From positions 5,890,001 to 5,954,000 of the forward strand of contig CAJFCV020000001.1 in NCBI GenBank assembly GCA_904066235.2: a stretch of 64,000 nucleotides of DNA. The letters are read 5' to 3'. The position numbers were made by a program, and so were the translations under genes. The notes beneath the pieces are model-generated. The model saw only the letters and a list, made by a program, of their open reading frames with translations. It was not told the DNA's origin and searched no databases. Numbering within the stretch: the stretch's first letter is position 1; each line of letters starts with the position of its first letter. The stretch comes from Bursaphelenchus xylophilus. Its lineage: Eukaryota > Nematoda > Chromadorea > Rhabditida > Aphelenchoididae. Below, piece by piece: positions 54,001 through 64,000 of the stretch.

Positions 54001-54620
54001 TAAGGGCCTAACTGATCTTATACTTTAAACCTTTTCTCAGTCCTTTCGAGTGAACGGTCCTTTCCTTTGTTCTGGCCACATCTCTGGCCGCACTGAGAAA
54101 ACGTGCGGGTATTTTCATCTGACCGACACGCGCTCTCAATTACTCCGATTTCTTGACCTCAGGGTCCCGAACTCCGCTCGGTTCTGCGATCTTTTAATTG
54201 GCCCTCAGGGCATTCATTAGTGTTCGGAATGGACATTAAGACGACATAATTGCCGTATTATGTTGTAAATTGTGGCTCAATCGGCGGCCAAAAGACCACT
54301 TAAGGCGAGAAAAATTATCGTAATCGGATTAGCAACACCCTCTATGATGTACACATAATACAATACAAGCCTTTTTATACCACATTAAGATACCTCATAT
54401 TACACACCAAGTCTACATAACATTTATTATGACCTTGCAACAAAATACAATTCTAATAATGCCTGACTAGATAGAAACCAACCGTAAAATCGTTAGCTAT
54501 ACATTACACTGTGAAAGGAGACCCGTCTTCAGATTATGAGAGTGTAAACGCTATAGGAAAGGAAAGGAAGAAATGTTGGACAACGAGATGCATTTTCTAC
54601 TCTGAGTAATACTAGGACAC
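51062..54620. other. Intergenic region upstream of TEP
   Basis: 3.5 kb with no supported gene. It contains the inverted-repeat element at 51156-51600. Remaining open frames (52477-52701 plus, 53206-53535 minus) are short and lack splice partners or recognisable domains. The part next to 51061 should hold the TEP promoter. Confidence 0.5.
51156..51600. mobile_element. MITE copy 1, about 445 bp
   Basis: The ends are inverted repeats (GGAAAGTTCTCCAAGTGCAA at left; the right end read in reverse is GGGGAAGTACTCCAAATGCG, followed by ACGC and CAGATTTT). Interior blocks such as TTTAGCTCGCGCTTTGCAAG are shared, in opposite orientation, with the copy at 55585-56035. Non-coding. Confidence 0.75.
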
Positions 54621-56841
54621 TCATAAGCTCTCATCTTGTTCCATGAGGCGTTCGTTTTCATCCGATTTTAGATTTCTAAATCTGATATCACCTCGTTTGG
54701 CTACGGGAAGGGGCGACTTGGATCGGCGGATCGTCTCAACTCTTTCATCGGCCGAATGTGAGATCAGAGAGGCTCCGATAAACGACTGGAATTAGAGTCT
54801 TAGAATGATTACAAAACCATTATCTAGTTCAAAAATTATGCCTTACCGCCATTATAGGTACCGCGGCCATTAACTGAGCAGCATCCGGGAACTGCAATCT
54901 AAACAAAGCATCGGCGAACAAACTCATAGGAATAGTTAAGGTCAGCGAGATGGAAGAGATGAGGGAATTGGTCAGTAAGGTCGCATACAGCCATAAATAA
55001 TCAGATAAGACACTTCCGATGATCCCATTTAATAGAACCACAATGAATTCTTGCATATTCGGCAAGGGAAGTTGGGGTTCCAATCCAGTCAAGTGAACCA
55101 CAAACATTAATGGGGTGCAGATCACCAGGGAAAAAACTCCTATCACCCCTAAACCATTGACATCAATTATTTATATTATCCTGGACTCACCGAAAAGAAG
55201 ATTCATATCGATCTGCCCAGTGTTCTTACTCATCACTGTGAATACTGTTAGATAGATGGCGTAAGTAAAGGCCGAGGTTACTGCCAAAATAGTTCCCGTC
55301 CAAACACTCGAGAACTGGGAGACTATCGCCACTCCAGCCAGATTCAAAAGGACCAGACCAAATTTGAGAAAAGTAAATTTATCCTCGGCAAAAGGACTGA
55401 ATAAAGCACCAAAAAGTAAAACAAAAAGGGAAGAGGAGGCTGAGATCATGTTGACAGAGGAGACCGACGAGAACAAAAGTGAAGCCTGATAAGTTACTGA
55501 GCTCAGGAACCACTGGAACGGCAATAATCATCAATCATAAAATAAGCGAAAATACCGCGACTCAGAAACCGCGTATTAAAATTAACAGGGGAAGTACCCC
55601 AAGTGCGACGCTCAGATTTTGATGAAACTAGGCACAAATTTAGAATATTTTTTTCTAAAATATATGCGACAATTCTAGCTCGCGCTTTACAAAAACAACC
55701 GGGATTTTTAGATCGAAAGTTGGCGAAACTTTGACACTTTTTGCCGAATGTCGGCACAAAAAGTTTCATGCCTATTTCTACCATAGAGGGTAATTTTTCC
55801 ACAAAAAATCAATTTTTTCTGCACGAAACTAGCAAAGTTATGATCAAAAAAGTGTTTTTTCTCTGACTGCTCTCCGCGTTTAGCATACTCTCTCGGCGGC
55901 AAAGATCGTTCAATATCTCGGCAGCGCTGGCAAAGCGCGAGCTAAAACTTTCAGGAATTGATACTTGCTTCATGACCGACGTGTGTGCAAAATTTGAAGA
56001 AGATCTGAGCGTCGCACTTGGGGTACTTCCATTGTAAATTACTTACCAAAGGCGCAAAATAAAGCACGTATTTTACGGGAGCCGACATCCTACAGTTACA
56101 CTCGATGGGAGGCGGTCTGTACGGTAGTCTGGCCAGTTTGGCCTCATAAGCGATCTTCTCCGGGAGACTTCTGACTTCTCGCCAGAGGCTAAACCTGACC
56201 TTTCGCTTCTTTTTCTCGGCCGGATTCTTGGACTGGTCTTCGGATTCATAATCTGATGGAACCGAGACCGGCTCAAATTCTGCCATAGACTAAAACAAAT
56301 TACAGTAAATTCGAAACCACTTACCAGACTTTCCGCTTCAAATTCTGAATCCGTTTCATTTTCCGTGCTTAATAGAGAATAATCTTTCTGAAAAAAGCAA
56401 CGTTTACAGTAATTTTGGGGAATGTCCCCGTCGCAGAATGCTCTTTGCAAAATCTTTTGCATATTCCAAAATTTTAGAATTTTAAAAACAATTTAAGCTG
56501 CAGATGCAAAGAGCAGAAAGATATTTGCAAATACTTCCTGAAACACCCTGTACTATTATCCTACCTCATCTGTATTCGAACTTTGAGGTCCGCATATTAG
56601 ATATCGTAGTAAAAACATGGAGAAGAGGCAGCTTTTGATGTAAGTGGCAAAGAACGGTCGTCTAAATCTTAAATCCACGAACAAGTACTGAAACAATCGC
56701 ATTGTTACATAACATTGCGTAATCTAAACATAGTTATATTACACTTGCCTTGGTGACTTCGGCAGAGATTACCCACACGGAGTTGACGATCATTAACAAA
56801 AAAACTCCGAACAATATCCGACTTCGATGAGAGTCGGCCAT
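54621..56841 (-). CDS. SLC35F5: Solute carrier family 35 member F5-like transporter
   Basis: Seven exons (56841-56749, 56687-56565, 56387-56325, 56289-56047, 55512-55191, 55148-54847, 54785-54621) give about 436 residues. It follows the SLC35F5 layout: first membrane helix (LFGVFLLMIVNSVWVISAEV), FRRPFFATYIKSCLFSMFLL, a charged cytosolic insert with acidic clusters, KVRFSLWREVRSLP, then the drug/metabolite-transporter repeats WFLSSVTYQASLL, NMISASSSLFVLLFGALF, GIIGSVLSDYLWLYATLLT and SLTLTIPMSLFAD. The substrate of this orphan family is not settled. The start lies 15 bases after a TTTTCAG acceptor. The first intron uses a GC donor, and the 534-bp intron 4 is almost entirely an inserted repeat. 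Confidence 0.92.
55585..56035. mobile_element. MITE copy 2, about 450 bp, in an SLC35F5 intron
   Basis: Terminal inverted repeats are near-perfect: ACAGGGGAAGTACCCCAAG at left, and the right end in reverse gives GGAAGTACCCCAAGTGCGAC, both continuing into CGCTCAGAT. Same family as the copy at 51156-51600, inserted in the opposite orientation. Non-coding and contained in the intron between 56047 and 55512. Confidence 0.8.
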
Positions 56842-57248
56842 AAGGCCACCCCGCTGAAAACAAGATTATTATCGCCGATATTACACATGTCCACCCCGGA
56901 TAATAAAATTTCCTCACAAGTAGATGTCGATAAAAACGACGTTCCCAGTGCAAAAGAGCACAATTGAACCTCATTTATTCAATAAGTTAGATTCGAATCA
57001 ACTTGGATGACAACATCTACAATATAAATAATTAATCGGTTATTAAAAACGAACGGTTAAATCAACGTTGGGGCCCGTAATCAACTCCAAACACATCTGT
57101 TTCATTATTCGTGGCACTCGTTTCGTCAGGGAAAGTGAAATATTTAAGGATAAGAGAAATTGCACTTAAAGAACACGTATAAAACAAAAATAAACAACAA
57201 CAAATCACCAGACTTGGGGGGATTACTGTAAGATGTACAGTAAAAGGA

Positions 57249-60178
57249 CTAGAGAGTGATGGTATTCACAGAGTTTTGTTCAAAGAAAACGGTTTGGGTG
57301 GGCAATGGGATAGAGCTCGCTTCGGAGTCACCAAAGGGATCCTAAACGGCATTCTTTATATTATTATTGGCATCAACTTACTTCGTAACCAGGTATTTGC
57401 AGCCGCTTGACAAATCGTTGAATACTTCCGATCAGTTTCTTATTCAAATCAGCAATCCTTTCGCCCCTGAATATTAAAAAACTAATTGCCATTAGTCACT
57501 TCCTTACTTTTCGAATAAATCATTCTCGATCAGTCTCCTGTTGACTTCAGAATTCAATCGTTCGTCGAATAAGGGAACACCAAAAATACAATCAAACAAC
57601 ACATAGTCTTCAAACTTCTCGTTTTTCCCCAATCTCCTCTTTTTGGAGACCACTTTCTTCGGGTCTTTGGTTACTGTATTATTAAAAGAAGATCTCAGAG
57701 TCGCTGTGGGCGATGGCATTTCTGAATTATCATTTTCCTTTTCGTCCTCCGATTCTTCGGTGTCTGCATCCGATTCCTTTGTTCTGATAAACACCAGATA
57801 TCCACTCCGAATATCCAATTCGACGTTATCCTTCAGCTTTGATATGATCGGATGATTACAAAGATTGTTTTCGTCTTCCATTTCCTCTTGAGTAAAAGGG
57901 AATGGAACATTCACAACTTCAGAGTCATCCACTTTATCGCTGTATGCCTAAAACAAGTTCCTAATTAAAGTCAAACCTTCCCACCTGAATAAAAACCGCC
58001 GAGTTCAATAACATATCATTCAAGATGGGGAGAACCGAATCAGTCAACACAATATTGGGCTCGTGGGTGTTCGCCGTCAGGATTACTCTCTTACTCTTCC
58101 AGAAAATCTCCGGTAACTGTTTAACCCTCACTCCCATTGGAATGAACAGAGAAGGGACACCTTCTTCCACAATTTCATACAGGAATAAACGGAACCAAGG
58201 AGAAGTTAATTCAACTATTGAGGTTCCAATTAAAGGGACCACGCTCTGTTTAAAGGCACATGCATCCGAACCAAGAGGGGCCATTGACACAATAAATCTA
58301 AAATTTAAAATTATCATCGTGAGAAGAGAAGATGATTAATATACATAATATAACTCACTTGTATGCCTTTTTTATCACTCTTTCCCTGGCATTTTCATCA
58401 AGACTGAACAAGCTTTCTCCTCGAATCAAATCCAATTCTCCTTTAGCTCTAAAGGCCTTTATTGTTTTGAGTAAAGTCCTCGCGTGTTCCGAATATCGCT
58501 GGGCTTCTCCTTCGGCAAAGAAATTTATATTGGATAATTCGTCGATAAAATTGTCAACAGTTTCATCGGACAACTTCCCCACTTCAAACAATGTAACTGC
58601 ATGATTTTTTAACTTCTAAAATCATAACACAAGATGACCAGAAAAAATGCAACTTTTTTTCACGAGTACTGACTAGAGCTATAAATGAGCTGCATTTTTT
58701 CTACACAGCCTATGATAAAACTTACAGCTGAGAGATTTCCCATCATTAAAAATGCAGTTAATGAAGAATCAAAGAGAAAAGCAAGGCGTTTGGAGCCCGG
58801 GACACTCAATTCACTTAAAGGAACACTTTGAACGGAAGGTGATGGGGTCACGGAAGCGGCTGATAACTTTCGATTATCTTCTTCTGATATATCAAGATCA
58901 TCTTCTTCATCAGCAAGAGTGGAATTAGTCAATTCCATCATACTCTTAGAGAAGACAACCGAAGTATCTTTAGAGTCATCCAGTCTCCAGGACGAGTGCA
59001 AAGTAGTCTGTTCTAGACCCGTTGTCCGTTTTTTGGCAAATCCGAGGCGTAAAAAAGCAGAAACAGCAGTTTTGACAAGATCGATATCGACTCGAATGAT
59101 ATCCGCCAACTAAATTTAAAAGATAAAAATAAAAAATAATAATATTACCTCTTTAACACTCATCTGGCCATCAATCGTAACAAAAACTTTGTAAAGAAGC
59201 TTCTCAAAGTAGTCGCCCTGCACTCGATTCATGACAAACCCATCCAGGGTGGGTACTGCAATAAAAAGTGGATAAGACTCCGCAAAAAATATGTCTAAAC
59301 AAACATGTGACAAATAAACTAACCATAAACATAATCATCGTCATTCACCGGGACATCAAAGTAGACCAACCCTCGATTGAATAGGCTCAGAATTGATGTT
59401 TTATTCAAGAGACCTGCAATCAAAGGGAGACCATCCACCAATTTATCGATTATCTCCTTCTCATGAATATCCAGACTCTAAAACATTAATCGACATCAAT
59501 CATCCTCACCTTTATATCACCTTCAAGCACGTAGCCCAGGCGAACCATCCAAAAAGCTTCAATTATAATATCGTTAGGCTTTTGGGGAAGCACTTCATTG
59601 ACTCCTTTACCTCTCCTAAACAGCTTCTTGAAGGATCGGGTTTGATTCATCATATCAATATATTGATTTCTTCCTATCCCCAATAATCTGATCACGTCAG
59701 CAGCTGTGAAGTTTGGCAATGAGTCGTAACTTTTCTCGGCTTTCATGATATCCTAAAGAGAAATTATAAAAAAAGAAGAACTACATTACCTGGATCATCT
59801 CCAAATAATATTGAAATGGAGTAATTCGAAGACCAAACACAATATATTCGCTTAGATGATAAGGAAATAACATGAGCTTCTGCCGACTTTCCTTGAGAAG
59901 TAATTCATAATATTCCTCGGGATTTTTTTTCACAGTTCGCACTAAATTCCAAGGATAATATAATTAATAAAACAATAAAGCACAGCATACAAATTGCTAT
60001 ACTCGACTGTAAACTCACCAACATTTCCGTTATGCTTCAGTTGGTTCCTGATGGAATAATCAAGAATTCTCTTTTCATATTCCCTTTGAGAGTTACCCAA
60101 AATCAACTGGATTTCCTCGGGCAGATCCGACCATTGGCAATTCTTTCGTATCCATCTTTCTACATCTTCAGACGACAT
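57249..60178 (-). CDS. FAM91A1: FAM91A1-like Golgi tether adaptor
   Basis: Eleven exons (60178-60019, 59941-59790, 59752-59510, 59477-59324, 59255-59149, 59109-58726, 58615-58359, 58297-57985, 57947-57508, 57466-57382, 57341-57249) give about 795 residues, close to FAM91A1. The N-terminal half is strongly conserved: [91 protein letters not shown]. The C-terminal half is divergent with acidic, Ser-rich insertions. FAM91A1 works with TBC1D23 at the trans-Golgi to capture golgin-bound endosomal vesicles. Its start is 364 bp from the divergent GCDH-like gene; a perfect 20-bp palindromic repeat lies between. Confidence 0.93.
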
Positions 60179-60290
60179 TACCCCCTACATCAAACAAATC
60201 CATAATCTTTTATTCCACATTTTCTATTTACACAACGCCAAGAACGGCATTGCACTTGTTTTCGTGGTGGGACTAAATTAAATTATCAGA

Positions 60291-60354
60291 ATAGTTGATA
60301 AAAATGTAACTTTTTGATAAGATCTTGTTATCATGTTACATTTTTATCAACTAT
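60291..60354. repeat. Perfect 20-bp inverted repeat in a divergent promoter region
   Basis: Arms ATAGTTGATAAAAATGTAAC (60291-60310) and GTTACATTTTTATCAACTAT (60335-60354) are exact complements around a 24-bp loop that itself holds GATAA/TTATC. The position between the FAM91A1 and GCDH-like starts allows either a regulatory role or a tiny MITE. Confidence 0.75.
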
Positions 60355-60542
60355 CAAGTTAGCACTTGTGTTCCAGTCCACGAGCTTTCAGTTTTTTGAG
60401 CTTAGGTCTATATCATAGCTCCAATTTTAGGCATTGTGAGTGCTCAATGGAACGATCGACTGATTGTGATCACAATTTGCGTTCTCTATTCTTTTATCAA
60501 ACAATTCTTCTTGCAGGTCGATTTCTGGGTGTTAATTGAAAC

Positions 60543-61622
60543 ATGTTACTTAAAAATCTACCTGGAATTATTAGCCGACCTTTAAAGAGTAGTGCCAGAA
60601 GTAAGCGTTGTGTTGCAAGTGACAGTGAGCGTATTCTAAAAAGCTGTTGAAGTTATTGCAGATTTGTGTTTCAGATGCCTCAACATTCAGTTATTTGGAT
60701 GCCTTTGATCTGAACAGTCAATTGACAGAAGAGGAAAGGTCTCTAAAGGATGAAGCCAGAGCTTACTGTCAAGGAAAATTACAGCCAAGAGTAACACAAG
60801 CCTTCAGAAATGAGACATTCGATCCTACATTGATCCCCGAAATGGGACAAATGGGTCTTCTTGGAGCTCCATATGAGGTAAATTCCGTATTTTTTTTCTA
60901 GATTTATTTTCAGGGATATGGATGCGCTGGAGTTTCCACTGTTGGATACGGTCTTTTGGCCAGAGAGGTGGAAAGAGTGGACAGTGGATACAGGTCTATC
61001 ATGAGTGTCCAGACCAGTCTTGTAATTGGCCCTATTCATACTTACGGTATGCTTTTTTCCAACCTAAGATTATAAACCATTGCAGGAAGTGAAGAACAGA
61101 AGCAGAAATATCTCCCGGATCTGGCTTCTGGAAAGAAAATTGGTTGTTTTGGACTTACCGAGCCTGACCACGGCTCGAATCCAGCTGGAATGACGACCCG
61201 AGCTGATTGGGATCAGAATAAAAAGGTGTTCAAATTAAATGGAACAAAGACATGGATCAGCAATTCTCCCATTGCTGATGTCTTCATCGTGTGGGCGAGA
61301 AGTAAAAACCATGGAGGAAAGATCAGAGTAAGTCAGAAATGGATTGCCTGTGATATTGTTGTAGGGATTTATCCTTGAGAAGGGAATGAAAGGACTGAGC
61401 GCTCCAAAGATTGAAGGGAAGATTTCCCTCAGAGCTTCGATAACTGGCCAGATTGCCATGGATGACGTTGAAGTTCCTGAGGCCAATCTCTTGCCTAATG
61501 CCGAGGGAATCAATGGTCCTTTCGGATGTTTGAACAATGCCCGTTTGGGAATCGCCTGGGGCGCTTTGGGTGCTGCGGAGAGCTGCTTTCATGCCGCTAG
61601 AAATTACGCTCTTGAACGGTAA
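60543..61622 (+). CDS. GCDH: Glutaryl-CoA dehydrogenase-like protein, C-terminal domain missing
   Basis: Exons 60543-60600, 60675-60877, 60914-61046, 61086-61327, 61365-61622. The N-terminus ([19 protein letters not shown]) looks like a mitochondrial presequence. Then follow the acyl-CoA dehydrogenase N and middle domains: [56 protein letters not shown] (FAD/substrate loop), [20 protein letters not shown]. The family oxidises and decarboxylates glutaryl-CoA in lysine/tryptophan breakdown. The frame ends ...[12 protein letters not shown] (297 residues), about 110 residues short. The missing part would contain the R-x-Q-F-G strand, the last helical domain and the catalytic Glu of the Y-E-G-T motif. 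The TAA lies within a good donor (CG, then GTAAGT at 61619), exactly where GCDH genes continue. Confidence 0.85.
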
Positions 61623-61666
61623 GTATAGATATCCGATATTATAATTGAGGGTTTATTAGAGGTTAT

Positions 61667-64000
61667 TTAAATTAGGAATCGGTGATCGACCAAGCTACTT
61701 CTAACCAGATTGTTGGTAAAGAAGGTTTTAGCAATGGAGGTAATTGCCAGAGAGGTTACGTAAACTATTGTCGCACTGATAATGCGATTGAGCAAGAACA
61801 TATCTAATACACAAAACAGCAAAAGCTCGAAAGAAAGATGGGACCATTCATTTCCATAGACAAAACAGGAACTGTAGCTCATCTCGGAGGGATCTCTGAA
61901 AGATAATTAGATGATAATGAGTGGTAAAATTTACCTGATGAGAGTTCCGACTTTGCTAGTGTCGTTCAATTCGATATCCAATATTTCTTCGATCAGTTTG
62001 GGATCGGTGACCACATAATCACAAGAAGGATCGGCATGATCGATGAAATCCTTTACAAATTGGTTGATCTCGGAATGAATCTTGGCAGTATTCTCGACCT
62101 TGGTAGTAGTTTTGTCACCTCCCACCATTCTGACTTGAGGTCCTTGAGTAGTTGTCTTTAAAGCTCCAGTTAATTCATCCAGTCTCTCTCGAAAGGCTCT
62201 TGGTAGACAAGCGATGAAGGTTTGCAGCTCGGAATTACTTTCTAGCCCACGAAGTCCACATAAGTTTTCCTAAAATTATAATATTAATATTATTATGTAG
62301 TAGTAGTAGTGGTTACCTTTTCTCGCTGTAAGAATGTGTTCATTTCCAACATATCTGTGTCAGCCAGACCATGGACTGAGCGCCCATGAATGTAGTAAGC
62401 CCTGAGGGGATGACTTAACGCCAGTACACTTATATTGGCAACTGAGCAGAGATCCATAAAGTTCCTAAAGGGATCTGTGATCTTCTCTATGATCAGCACA
62501 TTGATTATCCACTGGCTCATACTGATCATCAGATAGGCAGTCAGGTTCACAGCAAGCCTGCTGATTCGACTTTCTGCATAAACTGGATCTCCTAAGATTG
62601 AAATTATTATTTTATTGTAGAGTTTATTATTACCTCGATGAAATCCGGGCTGGACAATCGCCCAGTCACCGAAACGGAACCATTCTAATATGAATAACAG
62701 AGCAATCATCTGCAGAGATATGCTTGTCTTCCGGTAGTACTGTAGTTCGTTCCATTCGTTGGCTATTAGATAAGTTCTCCTGGAAATTAAAGATTACTTT
62801 ACATAATATTCCCTTACCAAATGACCACTGGTGGTGCTTTCTTAGTCTTTTGACCGAGCAGTTCATTTTGTGTCATTTCCATCATTGTGGTTTCTCTACT
62901 TCTGTCGAGAGAATGGCGTGGTCGTTCCCAATCGACAAAGAAGGTCTCCGTGAATATGAGTCTCATGTACGTGTGGACTAAAGCGATTGCTTTGAGACCA
63001 CAAGCACAGCAGATGTAGATTACCAAAGACCATTCTTGATCATAAGTTAAGGTCACGTAAACCATCTCTTTTTGTAGTTTGTATGCAAACGTTAGCCATA
63101 CAGCTGTGCATCCAGCAATCAATAGGAATATATTCCCAAGATTCTCCGCCACATATAACACGAATTTTATGATGGTCGAGGCATCTACGAGGAGCTTCCC
63201 TGCTCTTCGGCCCCAGCTGGAAAAGGTGACAAAGTGTTGCATAATCTACCTGTAAGCCCTGACAGCTCCCCATAAGACGCAAGTACAACTTAAAGTAGCC
63301 ATGATGACTTCGATTGTTTTGTCGTGGACAAAACTGTCGATGACATAAACGGTTTGGAATAGGAAGTTGGCATGCTCATCGTGAGTGCGTTCGATAACTT
63401 CGTTATTCAAGGAACTCTTGTTGTCAATTGTCCAGTAATATTGGTTGTGTCGGATTCTCATATGAGGAGGAAATATTCTTCCATCTCGAGACAACTAAAG
63501 CCACAAATTATTAAACTTCTTCTTTGCTTACTTGTACATGTATATGCAGAGATATGTGGACGGGCACTCTGACTAGGACGTTAAACGAGTCGGGTTCTAT
63601 TTGCTCATCCATGATGTAGAATCTTCGTGTCAGGATCCATCTGTTATCTTGTCTGGCGTCTCCTCGATTCACAAATCGCCCTCCAGAACGGATGTTTTCG
63701 TTAAGAATGGGGACGTTGTATATCTAGAGAGTATTATATAATAAAGCCGTCTTACCTTAACCACCCCATTTTTGTCGGTATATCGGAGATATAATTCGTG
63801 GAAAAGAAGATCTCGTATGTTAACATTGTATGTGACCTCAAATTTTTTGATGACTTCTTCAAGATTAATCCTGCATTCTTCTTTTTCCATTCTCCCGAAC
63901 TTGAAGGCCCCCTCTTTTCTATCGGTATCAAATGGACAATATTGTAATAGCCCTTCTGCCACCGGTCTAAACCCAATAAAAGTCCCATTGAAAGTATAGG
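61667..64000 (-). CDS. TMEM67: Meckelin (TMEM67/MKS3), C-terminal part
   Basis: Minus-strand exons: 64000-63756 (continues beyond the window), 63723-63532, 63494-63250, 63216-62818, 62779-62634, 62591-62317, 62269-61935, 61895-61667, in frame throughout. The extracellular part includes LLQYCPFDTD and HELYLRYTDKNGVVK, then WILTRRFYIMD. Several membrane helices follow (IFLLIAGCTAVWLTFAYK, SLVIYICCACGLKAIALVH, FELLLFCVLDMFLLNRIISA), with a cytosolic loop containing EINQFVKDFIDH, and the protein ends SSLVDHRFLI, the typical meckelin terminus. Meckelin is a receptor-like protein of the ciliary transition zone; in nematodes it acts in sensory neurons. The Cys-rich N-terminus lies outside. Its stop is 44 bp from that of the convergent GCDH-like gene. 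Confidence 0.9.

Noticed and set aside
61667..61882. Plus-strand reading resembling a degraded continuation of the GCDH-like gene (a frame with ATSNQIVGK)
   Set aside because: The same bases encode the strongly conserved meckelin C-terminus on the minus strand (LLLFCVLDMF...DHRFLI), so the plus-strand likeness is coincidental.

Overview
The window looks like nematode nuclear DNA. Genes are intron-rich but compact, with very short introns (commonly 32-50 bp) that end in TTTTCAG/TTTTAG. Several start codons lie a few bases after a splice-acceptor-like TTTCAG, as expected for spliced-leader trans-splicing, and the protein set is that of a ciliated animal. No bacterial operons, rRNA or CRISPR were seen. 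Species was not determined.

Layout. 1-8186 (+): end of a cytochrome b5 reductase of the CYB5R4/NCB5OR type, then COX11, then the inositol pyrophosphate kinase/phosphatase PPIP5K, spaced 110 and 187 bp apart, an operon-like run. 8274-8948 (-): AP-3 sigma adaptin. 9165-13412 (+): TRAPPC10, divergent from AP-3 sigma. 13709-15541 (+): a membrane-anchored GH20 hexosaminidase (HEXD type). 15842-16373 (-): SUMO. 17516-25007 (-): CAD, the whole fused pyrimidine-synthesis enzyme. 25080-33060: about 8 kb without a gene I can support. 33099-37240 (+): class 1 transmembrane semaphorin. 37747-~40004 (-): a TRPA-like channel in which I find no ankyrin repeats. 41830-51061 (-): thioester-containing protein (TEP/CD109 family). 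54621-56841 (-): SLC35F5-like transporter. 57249-60178 (-): FAM91A1. 60543-61622 (+): glutaryl-CoA dehydrogenase-like gene that stops before its last domain. 61667-64000 (-): C-terminal part of meckelin (TMEM67/MKS3), running off the window.

The gene models were built by hand from splice signals and conserved protein families. Reading frame is preserved across every junction listed.

Most striking points. (1) The TEP gene carries four tandem, phase-matched alternative exons for the bait-like region; each ends in a V-R-x-x-F-P-E-T motif, so it can encode at least four receptors or opsonins. (2) A 1.86-kb TTAA-flanked palindrome with tRNA-like pol III boxes in both arms sits in an intron of the same gene. 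(3) Three introns use GC instead of GT donors. (4) The GCDH-like gene lacks its catalytic region. (5) The TRPA-like channel seems to lack its ankyrin domain. (6) The semaphorin start codon overlaps the stop of an 8-codon upstream ORF. (7) Several families of short inverted-repeat elements fill introns.
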